From positions 51,408,358-51,472,357 of the forward strand of contig CM065801.1 in the NCBI GenBank assembly GCA_033398695.1: a stretch of DNA of 64,000 nt, given 5' to 3'. Of this stretch, positions 34,470 to 46,120 are shown one piece after another (position 1 is the first letter of the stretch; the number at the start of each line of letters is the position of its first letter). Position numbers and translations under genes: made by a program. The notes under the pieces were generated by a model. It did no database searches and was not told where the DNA came from. It saw only the letters and a program-made list of their open reading frames with translations. Origin of the DNA: Orobanche coerulescens (taxonomy: Eukaryota; Streptophyta; Magnoliopsida; Lamiales; Orobanchaceae).

Positions 34470-34975
34470 AGAAAGATAAAAATCAGTGTAAGGTGCCAGA
34501 GTGAAGGCAAGTCAGAGATTATATGCGAGATTGAATACGAATGAAAGGGAAAAAAGATCTATAAAATTACTTATAGGAGGACGAGAAGATTCTGGGATAT
34601 TGAGAGAGTTAAATGTGTAAAAGATATTTATCCCAAAATATATTGGTTCGAGATAAAGGATAAATGAATGTCATACTTTGATACACTAGGCCATCAGGAG
34701 CAAGATATTGGGGATTTAAACATCAGTTCAAGTATGGTTAATCAAAAATTTATGCGAAGAATCTAAAAGGGTGAAGTGGAACTATGAGGTCTAAGAAAGC
34801 AGGAGTAAATGATATACCTATTGAAGCTTGGAGGTGTTTGAGGAGAGAGGGATCGAACGGATAACTATGTTCTTCAACAAAATTTGGAGAAGCAACAAGA
34901 TGCCGTTAGTATGGAGGAAATATAATATCGTCCATTTGTATAAGAAAAATATGATGTTCAAGATTCTTCCTAATT
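34470..34975 (+). pseudogene. Degenerate RTE-type LINE fragment
   Basis: Plus-strand translation pieces include SKKAGVNDIPIEAWRCL and a following FFNKIWRSNKMPLVWRK. These correspond to the RT entry region seen as LAELFNILLRGSKMSTEWR in the LINE at 55052-57465. Upstream are poorly matching remnants of the preceding linker. Many stops and frameshifts; an old dead copy. Confidence 0.5.
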
Positions 34976-35645
34976 ATATTTCACAAACGAACAAATGATT
35001 GATCAAAACGAACTGAATTAATCGAACGCTAACGAATGAACACGAAATATGTGAAATTTTAACGAACTGTACACGAACAAGGAGTTTGCATTTTTAACAA
35101 AAACGAACATGAATTGAACGAGCCGAACTCTTAACAAACGAATGTTTGTTAAGGTCACCATTTAATTCGATCAGTTCGAAATACACCGCTAATGAATAGT
35201 TTGGTATAATGAGGAAAATTTTATTGTTCCACAATTGAAAGTCTTTAAAAAGTAGCTAGACAAATGAAACTAATGAGTGGGGAACGGCTGGAACCCTTAA
35301 GATAATGTTCGAGCCTGAAACCATTAACCCGAGAAAGGGGCCCAATAAGCGCGGGCCTGTAACTAAAGTGGGGGACCACGAGGCGAACATGTCATGCTCG
35401 AAAATTTACCTCTAGATCGGAGATGAGGGAAAAAAACTAATGAGTGAGGAAAAAAGAAGAAACGGGCGGCGAGAACTGGCCGCAGTACCCATTAGAAATT
35501 AAACCGGGTAATTTACACTTTTCAGTATATTTTACGAAATTATTGCAAAAAATATCATCATAGTAAAATAATTATAAGAATTATTGTTTGAATTGATATT
35601 CAAATGCAATTTTATATAATCAGACAATTATTTGCAAGTGTCTAA
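34976..35645. other. Intergenic DNA with degenerate AACGAAC repeats
   Basis: 34985-35170 is rich in ACGAAC/CGAACG words and may be a decayed MITE. The rest shows no recognisable feature. Confidence 0.35.
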
Positions 35646-35830
35646 GGCCCTGTTCTTTTGGACTTATTTTTCGATTTTTCGGGCCTCGATTCGAGTCCAT
35701 TCGGGCCATTGATTCGAGTCCATTCGATTGGGCCTGATTCGATTGGGCCATTCGATTGGCCTGGGCCTATTGATTCTATTGATTCAGCCTTGATTCGATT
35801 CAGATTAATTCAGTCCAAAAGAACAGAGCC
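35646..35830. mobile_element. Harbinger/Tourist-like MITE (185 bp)
   Basis: The termini GGCCCTGTTCTTTTGGACT and AGTCCAAAAGAACAGAGCC form near-perfect inverted repeats. It is flanked by TAA on both sides (35643-35645, 35831-35833), the 3-bp target duplication of PIF/Harbinger elements. The core is TTCGATT microsatellite-like. Confidence 0.75.
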
Positions 35831-36016
35831 TAAATGCAATACATTTCACTAGATGATGTATACTCGATTATCGAAAAATTGATATTCAAATATAATATAT
35901 TAGGTAATCAAATTATTAATTAAATGTATCTAATGCATCAATTTTATAATTAAAATCTTATATAATTAATCTATTAATATTATATAGATAGGTAAAGAAT
36001 CCAATTAACTCGTGCA

Positions 36017-36247
36017 TGTTCCGGGATATCCTTCCCGTATTGGTGTCTTACCTAATACTAGTTGTAGGTGGATAAGAGTTATGGTAGGTTCTAGACTCTT
36101 CCATAAGTAGTTGGATACTGTTAGATGTCTTACCTTAACTAGGAATCCTATGTATGGAAAGACTCTCTTTGTAAAGCCTATATAAAGGCCCCTCTATTCA
36201 TTGTTATCAATACAATTGATTGCTGTCTTTACTTTTCTCCTCAAACA
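36017..36247 (+). repeat. 5' LTR of copia element
   Basis: 231 bp, TGTTCCGGGATATCC...CTCAAACA. It is nearly identical to the 3' LTR apart from the CCGGGAT/AGGAA difference near the start and one base at 36067. The high identity indicates a fairly recent insertion. Confidence 0.93.
36179..36188 (+). promoter_or_regulatory. TATA box of copia 5' LTR
   Basis: TATATAAAGG, repeated at 52055-52064 in the 3' LTR. Confidence 0.75.
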
Positions 36248-36260
36248 CGTTATCAGCACG
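36248..36260 (+). promoter_or_regulatory. Copia primer-binding region
   Basis: CGTTATCAGCACG immediately follows the LTR. This is the usual post-LTR sequence of this copia group and presumably pairs with a tRNA primer. It is not the simple TGGTATCAGAGC type. Confidence 0.5.
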
Positions 36261-36289
36261 TAGCTCGAACGAAGAAAAAAAAAAAATCG

Positions 36290-36960
36290 GCCAAAAGCCT
36301 ACCGCCGAGCTCAGCCGCCGCCGCCACCTCCGACCGCCGCCGACACCGCGCTGCCGCTCGCTCCGCCTCCGCTGCCCGCGCCGCCGCCAACTCCGCCGCC
36401 GCTCCCAGTTGCTCGCCGCCGCCCGCCTCGCCGCCGCCCGCCGCCTCCGACCGCCGCCGACACGCTCGCGCCCGCTTCAGCCGCCCTTGCCTGCCCGCAC
36501 AAGCCGCTGGCCACAACTCCCGCGGACTCCATTGCTCCGCCGCCAAGCTCGCCGCCCCGCTCCGCCGCTGACCCTGGGCTTGCTCCGCCGCCGGCTCGCC
36601 GCTCCGCCCGCGCCGCTGACCCACCGCCTGGCCGCCTGCCCGCCGCCTTGCTCGCCCGCCAAGCTCGCGCCGCCCGCCGCGACCCTGGGCTTGCTCGCCC
36701 GCCTCGCCGCCCGCCCGCCGGACCCGGGCTTGCTCGCCGCCGCTCCGCCGCTCCCCAGCTTGCTCCGCCGCCGAACGTCAGCGCCTCCGCACCGGACCAC
36801 CGCCACCGGACCGCCTGTCACGGACCGCCACTCACCAGAGCCGGACCACGCCACCAACCATCGCCAGACTGGCTGCCGCCCGCCGAGCGCCGCCGACCAC
36901 CGCCGACCGCCGCCGACCGGCCCAGCTCGAGTCCGACCTGGGCCCGACTCTCGGACCAAA
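36290..36960 (+). other. Extremely GC-rich leader with degenerate GCCGCC repeats
   Basis: About 670 bp made mostly of CCGCCG/CTCGCC words in a window that is otherwise AT-rich. Long frames on both strands here (for example 36220-37038) are a by-product of the missing A/T stops and are P/R/A-rich. No protein family was recognised. It lies between the primer-binding region and gag. Confidence 0.7.
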
Positions 36961-37085
36961 ACCCGAACATCAACTTATCTTCTGGTTGCCAAAATTGCGC
37001 CTCCGGTTTCACGTCGTCGCATCGAGTACCAACCGTAGATCGAAGCACAAGACAGATTCAAGACGTACCTAATTTTATAATCGAG

Positions 37086-37476
37086 GTAACTATCCGACTT
37101 GTCCCTTTTCAATTCTCTCCTTTTTGGGAATTTTTCTTTTGGGGACACGGGTTTTGGGTTCTTTATCTCCCACGCTACTTTGCGGTGGATGAGACCGCGA
37201 GAGAAGTCGGTATCTCTGCGTGTCGAAGAAAACCGTGTGACGGTCCTGGGGGAGTCACGGAATTGTTGAAAAGTCGATACTTGTGGTTGTTTGCATACAC
37301 CACGTATCTGGGTGCGATCCGATATCGCCGTTTTTTGTCGACTTTACTAAACAACAATTAAGGGAAGTAAATCGAGTAACGGTTATGTTACACGCCTTTA
37401 AAAGCATCGATTGTGACCGTTTACATTGTCACCGAAAATCCAACAAGACTAACTTCCTCTTGTTTATATCTTGTAG
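37086..37476 (+). other. Possible leader intron before copia gag
   Basis: AATCGAG|GTAACT near 37086 resembles a splice donor, and TTTATATCTTGTAG ending at 37476 resembles an acceptor. It directly abuts the gag ATG at 37477. Inference from sequence only. Confidence 0.35.
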
Positions 37477-37943
37477 ATGGCACAAAGCTCCAATGTTCAT
37501 CCGAGTTCGACATCCTTGACCATGCCGGTAAGGAGTACCATAGGTGGGTCTCGGACGTTCGCTTGGCGCTCGGTAAGAGATTTACTACCACCATCTTTCC
37601 CTCTAACGAGCCTACCGCTCAAGAACCGAGCGAGGAAACCAAGGCTAATGCACTGATGTACTTGCGTAGACATATACATCCGTTGTTGAAAAAGTGTTAT
37701 ATGAACTTACAAACCCCTAAAGAACTATGGGACACACTCGAACAACGATTTAATAATGTGCATGATCAGCGCTTCCCGAATCGCAACTTCAAGGGAGCAA
37801 ATCCGATTTTTGGATTATGCGAATGTGGAAGCCTATAATCAAGCTGTCCTCGATCTTCGCGCTGATCTTGGTTTTTGTGGTGTCAAGAAGTCTGATCAAG
37901 ATTTGATCGAGAAGACTCTTAACACGTTTCCCGTGGGAGCAAG
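37477..37943 (+). pseudogene. gag: Copia gag, N-terminal part
   Basis: Starts at the ATG at 37477 (MAQSSNVHPS). The conserved frame then shifts by one near 37503 into SEFDILDHAGKEYHRWVSDV, with the Gag core LYLRRHIHP-type helix region and KELWDTLEQRFNN. A second frameshift near 37793 moves it to the frame of residues FLDYANVEAYNQAVLDL. It stops at PVGAS, where the chromovirus inserted after GCAAG, and continues at 46438. Gag assembles the cytoplasmic particle. Confidence 0.85.
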
Positions 37944-38512
37944 TGTAACACCCCCAGGATATCCGAGGTATATTACAGCGCCGTGAATCCCTATATGGGA
38001 CCCACCAGGCTGAACAGCATCATACACAACGACTCACAGAAACGATAAAATAACACCACGTCATAAAGACGCAAAACAGGACAATCCACCCGGTTCAACC
38101 GGTCAATGTAACATCATCATCCAACACAACATAAACACAACAATACAATCTGGACGAACAAGAACTCTTAAGTACTCGAGTACAGCTATTAGTTCAAAAG
38201 CCATAAAAGATGAAAAGACAAAAAGACATTAAGACGTCTCTTATGCACAATCATCACGCATGGCCATCATCCGTATCGTCCAGTCACCGCTCGTCCCGAT
38301 GAACTCCGACTGAAATTCATAAAACGAATTTCCCCAAAACGGGTCCCCAGAGGGGTTAGCAATTACGCTAGTACAAGTAACCAGATGAACAACTTACATC
38401 TTACACATATAGTAATGCATGCAATAAAGAAAACCGTTTGAAAGCACTCATTTCCGGAAATGCCAAAATCAAATCACATTTGTAAAATTCACCACAATTA
38501 ACCGTCGATCCA

Positions 38513-38632
38513 CACCTCCGTGGACCCCTACCGAGACCCCGTCGGATCTAACCCGTAGTGGTTAAAAGCAAAGCTCGTCGATCCACACCTCCGTGGACCC
38601 CTACCGAGACCCCGTCGAGTCTAACCCGTAGT
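38513..38632 (-). repeat. Tandem repeat in nested chromovirus 3' LTR
   Basis: Two copies of a unit with GTCGATCCACACCTCCGTGG and ACCCCTACCGAGACCCCGTCG, separated by a short spacer. Same unit at 45123-45246. The position matches the tandem repeat of the other chromovirus family. Confidence 0.8.
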
Positions 38633-39248
38633 GAGCATACACACACATACAATTTCTCATACAAAACTACTATGCCAAGATTGTAAGTTCATAAGGATAC
38701 TTGCCTCGATTAATTAGACGATGACACGAACGGAACGGAAGAGTTGAACACGACCGCAAGGAACCGGCGGAAATGAACCTAACGATTTGAATAGCACAAT
38801 CACAACCACTTCTAAACGATTATGGAAATGGAATACTCCCGGAAACCCGCCTACGATTCATGTATATTCGTATACAAACAACAACGAGGGCGGACCACAA
38901 CCGAACCCTCTCGATTCCGTAAAAATCACGAAATATACCATGAATCCGTAGGAAACTAAGAATACCAACAAGAATAATCATATTCATCATGAATCCATCA
39001 ACGAAACGGAAAGAATCGGACAAAACCCCAAAATCCCCAATTATCCAAAAAGGTAGGGTTTCAAGAGATATTACCTTGAGTGATTCAAGTATTAAGATCC
39101 GTAGAACACGTTAGATTGATTATCCGAGCCTCACAACCGAAAAGAAATGATGAAAATCGACCGGATGAAGAACTCTCCTCTATATCTTCTCTCTCGCGAC
39201 GCAAAGGGAAAAGTGGGGAAGGAAATGAGCTTCACGCTCAAAACAACA

Positions 39249-39259
39249 CATTTATAGTG
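39249..39259 (-). promoter_or_regulatory. TATA box, nested chromovirus 3' LTR
   Basis: The minus strand reads CACTATAAATG, just downstream of the palindrome array. Confidence 0.6.
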
Positions 39260-39267
39260 TAACACAC

Positions 39268-39485
39268 CGAACCTATCGGCCACGGCTATCGCCGATAGCC
39301 CAACCGATACCCATACTAATGCCGCGGAGAGTCTATCGACCCCCTATCTACCGAAAGGCTCCCGGAAGTTCGAAGGTGAAGAAATTTACCTATCGGCCAG
39401 CCTATCGGCCGATAGGCCCAACCGATACCCATACGGAATGCCGGCAGAGAGTCTATCGACCCCCTATCGGCCGAAAGGCTCTGGA
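39268..39485 (-). repeat. CCTATCGGCCGATAGG palindrome array, 3' LTR
   Basis: Words of the perfect 16-bp palindrome CCTATCGGCCGATAGG, half-sites CTATCGGCC and GTCTATCGACCCCC, in a duplicated block of about 125 bp. Several members lost bases relative to the 5' LTR. Confidence 0.8.
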
Positions 39486-39795
39486 AGTGCTCGCCAAAAT
39501 CGAAACGACCATAACTCTCTCGTCCGGACTCGATTGACTCACCGCTTGAACCATTGGAAAGCTAACTCGATGTTATATAATATTGCAAAGATTTATAATT
39601 TTTGGAGTCACCAAAAATTAATGGTGATCTAACAAAGTCGAACTCATGTGAGGAAAATTGAAACAACGAACAATAACGAGAATACAATTCAACAATTGAC
39701 AGGAAGGACATACTGAAAGATACATGAGGGTCACTATGACCGAGAAATATACCAAAAGTGAAAATACAAGGGAAAGAAAAATACCGGATATTACA

Positions 39796-39809
39796 TTCTA
39801 CCCTCTAAA
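39796..39809 (-). promoter_or_regulatory. Polypurine tract, nested chromovirus
   Basis: The minus strand reads TTTTAGAGGGTAGAA before the 3' LTR. It appears shortened relative to the AGAGGGGGAGTA of the related family. Confidence 0.7.
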
Positions 39810-39839
39810 AATAAGTTTCGTCCGAAACTTAAGAAACAA

Positions 39840-42755
39840 ACAACTCCGGTACCTAGACGCATGCTATCCTCGGTTTCCCAAGTTGCCTCCTCGACACCGT
39901 GTCTCGACCACCGAACTTTGACCAAAGGGATGGTCTTATGCCTCTCGTTTCTCACGATGCTCCAAAATCTTCAAAGGACGCTCCTCAAAAGTAATATCTT
40001 CAAGAATATCAACCTCGCCATAATCGATGACGTGACTAGGATCCTAACATATTTCCTCAATCGGGAAACATGAAAAATGCTATGAACATGACTCAAGGCC
40101 GAGGTAACGCCAAACGGTACGCTAATTCACCGACTCGCCGAGAATCTCAAAGGGTCCAATAAATCTCGCTCACTTTCCTTTCTTCCCAAAACGAAACTCC
40201 CTTCGTCGGCGACACCTTTAGCAAAACGTGGTCTCCCACCTCGAATTCCAAAGGTCGACGACGGACGTCGGCATATGACTTCGTCGACTGCAGGCGATCA
40301 ACATCCGTTCTCGAATTAACTCTATCTTCCGCCTCGTCTCTAAAAGCGACATCCGGCTCGGTCCGACTAAATCGGACGCCTCATTCCAACAAATCGGCGA
40401 TCGACATCGCCGCCCATAAAGTGCCTTGTACGGTGCCATCCGAATCGACGTGTGCCAACTATTGTTGTACGTGAATTCGATCAATGGCAAATGCTCCTCC
40501 CAGTCACTACTCCAATCGAGGGCACAAGCACGCAACATGTCCTCGAATGTCTGGATAGTGCGTTCGTCCATCCGATCGGGATGAAAAGAGGTACTCAAAC
40601 GCAACCGGTACCTAACGCCTTATGCACCGCCGAAGTGCGATACAAAGCGGCCGTCACGATCCGAAACAATAGACTTGAGTACCGTGAAGTCTCACGATCT
40701 GCGCAATAAACACACGAGCTAACTTCTCCGCCCCAAGTGTCCTTGATGCCCGGAAAATGTGCCGACTTGGTCGGGCGATCAACAATCACCCATACCATAT
40801 TCATGCCCGACCTCGATCTCGGCAAACTCGTAACGAAATCCATCGATATATCTTCCCATTTCCATTCCGAGCGAAGTGACTGCAATAACCAGCCGGTCGG
40901 CCGATGCTCGATTTTGACACTTGGCAAGTCAAACATCTCGCCACAAAGCGTGCGACTTCCTCCTTCATATCATTCCACCGAAGTTCCTCCTCGTGTCCTT
41001 GTACATCTTACTCGTACTCAGATGAACGGAATAAGGTGTAGCATGGGCCTCCCGTAAAATACTCGCCTCAACTCGAGTCGTTCGGCACACAAAGCCGACT
41101 GAATCTTAAAACGCCATCCTCGTGAATCACAAACCAGAGACTTTCCTTTAAGAACGTTCTCTCGGATTTGAGTAATCATCGGATCCTCTAATTGCTTGAT
41201 TTAATTTCATCGATCAAAGGCACGAAATTTCCAAGGCACAAAGTTGCCCGACAGATCCAGAAGCAAAACCTCAACATCTAACCCGATCAAAGCCCGCCGA
41301 AGCTCGATCGAGGCGTAAGGACCTCAAGCGTTCGCAACGCAATCGGTTTCCGACTCAAGGCGTCGGCCACGACATTCGCCTTACCGGATGATAAAGGATT
41401 TCGAGGTCATAATCTTTAATCAACTCTAACCACCTCCTCTGCCTCATATTCAACTCTCGGAGTAAATATGTACTTGAGACTTTTATGATCGGTAAAAATC
41501 GACATGCGAGCCGAAAAGATAGTGACGCCAAATCTTGAGTGCAAAGACAACCGCCGCTAACTCCAAATCGTGAGTAGGGTAGTTAAGCTCATACGGCCTC
41601 AATCGTCTCGACGCATAGGCAATGGTCTTGCCGTCTTTGCATCAATACGCACCCAAGACCACGACCAAGCGTCGCTAAAACGGCGAAACCCTCGTTGCCA
41701 CATGGCAATGCCAAAACCGGGTCAAGTCAAACGCTTCTTCACTCCTCAAAACTCGATCGCCTCTCATCGGTCCAGACGAACTTCTCGGATTTTGGAGCAA
41801 TCAGGTAAGTGGTCGAGCTAGTTTTGAGAAACCCTCGGCGAACCTACGGTAGTAGCCACCAAACCCAAGAAACTACGGACCTCCTTCACATTTGTGGGCG
41901 ATGCCCAATCCAACACCGCCTCAATTTTCTCGGATCTACTCGAACTCCTCATTTGAAATCACGTGGCCCAAAACATCACTTCTTTCGGCCAACTCACATT
42001 TCGAGAACTTCGCATAGAGTTGCTCGGTCCTCAAAATGTCTAACACTACCCGCAAATGATGGGCATGCTCTTCCTCGTTCCTCGAATAAATAAGAATATC
42101 GTCAATGAAGACGACGACACACCTATCCAAATACTCGATAAAGACTTTGTTCATCAACTGCATGAACACCGCCGGCGCGTTAGTTAACCCGAAAGGCATA
42201 ACTACAAATTCATAATGTCCGTATCTCGTCCGAAAAGCTGTTTTCGGCACGTCGGACTCCCTCACCCGGAGCTGATAGTACCCCGATCTCAAATCAATCT
42301 TCGAGAATACCGCAGCTCCCTGCAATTGGTCGAACAAGTCGTCAATCCTCGGCAAAGGATACTTGTTCTTGATGGTCACCTTGTTTAGTTCGCGATAGTC
42401 GATACACAAACGTAGCGAACCATCCTTCTTCCGCACAAACAGGACCGGTGCGCCCCAAGGCGAGGCGCTCGGTCGAACATACCCCGACTCAAGAAGCTCA
42501 CCCAACTGCTTCTTCAACTCGGACATCTCTGAAGGTGCCATGCGATACGGCGCCTTCGAAATAGGAGCCGCGCCCGGTTCTAACTCTATAGCAAACTCAA
42601 CCTCACGGTCCGGTGGCAATCCCGGTAATTCGTCAGGAAATACATCAGGAAACTCATTAACGACTGAAATCGACGAAAGCTCGACTCCACCATCCTCCGC
42701 CTTTAAGGCATAGCACCAATAACCAGTACACCCCTTTCGCAGAGACTCATCGCCT
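39840..42755 (-). pseudogene. pol: Nested chromovirus pol (broken)
   Basis: The RT piece at 41936-42619 (227 aa) is well preserved, with residues [50 protein letters not shown] and the intact FIDDILIYS catalytic box. RNase H and connection (41200-41930) are heavily frameshifted. The integrase core is at 40595-40936 (VWVIVDRPTKSAHF) and 40218-40604 (FTYNNSWHTSI, ALYGRRCRSPICW). The C-terminal chromodomain region 39840-40217 is scrambled by deletions. The preserved RT means this copy is biochemically closer to function than the 12071-22046 element. Confidence 0.9.
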
Positions 42756-44349
42756 TCAAGGCATTAATAACGATTTCTGTTTCCCTCTTTCGCCCGCGAA
42801 AGAGTGCTCTTTGCAGTCCTCGGCTAACATAGTGATGATCCTCGTGCGGTAGTTCATGATCGCACCATGCCGCTCGAGCCAATCATCACCAAGAATCAAA
42901 TCCTCACCCTCGATACTCACAACAATAAGATTAGAGGGCCAAGTCCTCTCACAAATAAGTACAGAGCAGTCTCGAACCTCCTGATCACCAACGATCCTAT
43001 CGCCGCTAGGAAGCTTAACGATGAAGGGTTCACAAGGCGTCAAACGGTCGAGACTCAAACGACGCACACAATCCGAGAGATATGAACGAATGCGTAGCAC
43101 CTAATCAAAAGCACACCGACAGATGAGAAAGAATATAAACGGTACTGCCGCCAAGGTAGCCGCTGGATCATCGGCTCTCCGCATCTCATAGACACGCGGA
43201 TGGGCGGAGCCCACCGGAAGCTCCCCTTAGAGGGCTGACCCGACCTCTCCCGACTAGCACTCGGCGGAGGCGAGGAGCAAACGATCCCCGATTCACACTT
43301 GGTTCCCTAGGCTGGAATGGAAGCCCGGGCGCCAAGAATTTTCTCCTCTCAAGGCCAGACGGCTTTGTGGCCCGGGCCACACTGATTACACGTCGAGAAA
43401 GGGCTCAAACAAGTACGACCGATGTGGCCGTCGACCACAATTGAAACACTTCACATCACGAAAAGGAGCACCGTAGTTCCACGAGGACCCCTGCGGAACG
43501 AGGTGGACCACCGCCGGCGGAAGTTAGCGATTGGGATCTCTGACCCCCACTCTTGTGGCCGAAAAGTTCCCAATGGACTTACGCTTCTTACTCTCGCGGG
43601 CCGCCTCACTCGCCGTCACCGACATATCATAAGCAAGGGCCCTACTCGATAATCCTTCAATGTAGTGCATACGAGCCCCGACATATAGTCCCGGATCGGC
43701 AACTTCATCCGTCTGAGAAATGGAAAATCTTGTCACTCTCCTCGACAACTTGGGTCTTCACATAACCCAACTCTTTGTTAAAATCAAGAATGGCTTGAGC
43801 TACGGGATATCCCGTGGTTGAGCATCATAAAAGCATGTACCCGAGCACATCTGATCGCCACGGCAATATTCATCTCCATCAACTCTTGAAACTCACCACG
43901 AAGCGGCATGGTCTTTGGGCCCAACGGCCTCCCACCAATCCGTAGCGTCCCGGTGAGAAAATATTGAGCAATAGGGACTCTACGTTCCTCGGGACGATTA
44001 GTGGCAACGAAGACCTTAGATATCTCCTTAATCCACCCTTCCCAGCCCATCGGGTCCGAAGCTCCCAAACCGAGGAGGATGCATCTTGATGACATCTTGA
44101 AGCCAACGATCCGCTCGCCCGATTAGCGTGGGCTCGATCCGGGTTGAACCGCCTGGCTATCGCGCCATTTGGTTCACCATTTGTTGCATTACGGCCGCGA
44201 TACCAAGATCGGCACGCTCGAGAAGAAGCATGGCTATGACGGTCGCCGCTGCCGGCTCAAGACTGTGACGTGGCCGCTCCACCGGCTGCCCCACGTCCCC
44301 GGCCGCGTCCACGACCACGACCGCGACCACGACCTCTTCCAGCATCCAT
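42756..44349 (-). pseudogene. gag: Nested chromovirus gag-protease (broken)
   Basis: The protease-side piece at 42756-43100 contains LPSGDRIVGDQEVRD, WPSNLIVVSIEGEDLILGDDW and ERHGAIMNY, parallel to the other family's residues. The zinc-knuckle region is near 43400-43460 (CFNCG visible). The capsid part at 43500-44100 is in fragments. The probable start is the ATG ending at 44349, whose product begins MDAGRG followed by a basic RGRG-rich stretch as in related Gags. Confidence 0.85.
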
Positions 44350-44564
44350 ACTAGAGTTAAATAAGTAGCAAAAGCCATACGAGGATCAGTACAAGAAAAG
44401 AACAATCACAAGTCGAGAATCAAGGGTACGATACAAGGAATTAATGAACAGAGGAAAGAAAACTTACGGACCGGTAGTAGGAATCATGGCGGCGTGACGA
44501 TGATGTGCAAAACCAAACACCACAAGACCCAATAAACCAACAAGCCTAGGTATCCATAAACCTA

Positions 44565-44577
44565 GAGCTCGATACCA
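44565..44577 (-). promoter_or_regulatory. Primer-binding site, nested chromovirus
   Basis: The minus strand reads TGGTATCGAGCTC. Compared with the standard TGGTATCAGAGCTC, one A is missing, again at a CAG. Confidence 0.8.
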
Positions 44578-45122
44578 TTTTCTTAACACCCCGGGATATC
44601 CGAGGTATATTACAGCCGTGAATCCCTATATGGGACCCACCAGTGAAAGATCATACACAACGACTCACGAACGATAAAATAACACCACGTCATAAAGACG
44701 CAAAACAGACAATCCACCGGTTCAACGGCCAATGTAACATCATCATCCAACACAACATAAACACAACAATACAATGGGACGAACAAGAACTCTTAAGTAC
44801 TCGAGTACACTATTAGTTCAAAAGCCATAAAAGATGAAAAGACAAAAAGACATTAAGACGTCTCTTATGCACAATCATCACGCATGGCCATCATCCGTAT
44901 CTTGGTCCAGTAGCCGCTCGTCGATGAACGACTGAAATTCATAAAACGAATTTCCCCAAAACGGGTCCCAGAGGGGTTAGCAATTACGCTAGTACAAGTA
45001 ACGGATGAACAACTTACATCTTACACATATAGTAATGCATGCAATAAAGAAAACCGTTTGAAAGCACTCATTTCCGGAAATGCCAAAATCAAATCACATT
45101 TGTAAAATTCACCACAATTAAC

Positions 45123-45246
45123 CGTCGATCCACACCTCCGTGGACCCCTACCGAGACCCCGTCGGATCTAACCCGTAGTGGTTAAAAGCAAAGCTCGTCG
45201 ATCCACACCTCCGTGGACCCCTACCGAGACCCCGTCGAGTCTAACC
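45123..45246 (-). repeat. Tandem repeat in nested chromovirus 5' LTR
   Basis: Two copies of the GATCCACACCTCCGTGGACC unit, as at 38513-38632. Confidence 0.8.
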
Positions 45247-45874
45247 CGTAGTGAGCATACACACACATACAATTTCTCATACAAAACTACTATGCCAAGA
45301 TTGTAAGTTCATAAGGATACTTGCCTCGATTAATTAGACGATGACACGAATGGAACGGAAGAGTTGAACACGACCGCAAGGAACCGGCGGAAATGAACCT
45401 AACGATTTGAATAGCACAATCACAACCACTTCTAAACGATTATGGAAATGGAATACTCCCGGAAACCCGCCTACGATTCATGTATATTCGTATACAAACA
45501 ACAACGAGGGCGGACCACAACCGAACCCTCTCGATTCCGTAAAAATCACGAAATATACCATGAATCCGTAGGGAAACTAAGAATACCAACAAGAATAATC
45601 ATATTCATCATGAATCCATCAACGAAACGGAAAGAATCGGACAAAACCCCAAAATCCCCAATTATCCAAAAAGGTAGGGTTTCAAGAGATATTACCTTGA
45701 GTGATTCAAGTATTAAGATCCGTAGAACACGCGTTAGATTGATTATCCGAGCCTCACAACCGAAAAGAAATGATGAAAATCGACCCGGATGAAGAACTCT
45801 CCCCCTCTATATCTTCTCTCTCGCGACGCAGTGGAAAAGTGGGGAAGGAAATGAGCTTCACGCTCAAAACAACA

Positions 45875-45885
45875 CATTTATAGTG
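45875..45885 (-). promoter_or_regulatory. TATA box, nested chromovirus 5' LTR
   Basis: The minus strand reads CACTATAAATG about 550 bp into the LTR. Confidence 0.65.
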
Positions 45886-45892
45886 TAACACA

Positions 45893-46120
45893 GCCGAACC
45901 TATCGGCCAGTCTATCGGCCGATAGGCCCAACCGATACCCATACTAATGCCGCAGAGAGTCTATCGACCCCCCCTATCGGCCGAAAGGCTCCTGGAAGTT
46001 CGAAGGTGAAGAAATTTACCTATCGGCCAGCCTATCGGCCGATAGGCCCAACCGATACCCATACAGAATGCCGGCAGTAGAGTCTATCGACCCCCCCTAT
46101 CGGCCGAAAGGCTCCTGGAA
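45893..46120 (-). repeat. CCTATCGGCCGATAGG palindrome array, 5' LTR
   Basis: Two blocks of about 125 bp, each with CTATCGGCCAG, CCTATCGGCCGATAGGC, CCAACCGATACCCATA, GTCTATCGACCCCCC and CTATCGGCCGAAAGG. It ends next to the TATA box. Confidence 0.85.

Larger units (their letters stand above)
37944..39795 (-). repeat. 3' LTR of nested chromovirus
   Basis: 1,852 bp with termini TGTAATATCCGG and GGGTGTTACA. Comparison with 44584-46432 shows almost only indels at C-N-G words. TATA box at 39249-39259, palindrome array at 39268-39485, tandem repeat at 38513-38632. Confidence 0.93.

Noticed and set aside
36220..37361. Long overlapping frames on both strands (up to 272 aa, P/R/A-rich)
   Set aside because: They arise because the very GC-rich leader lacks A/T-rich stop codons; all frames are open at once and none resembles a protein family.
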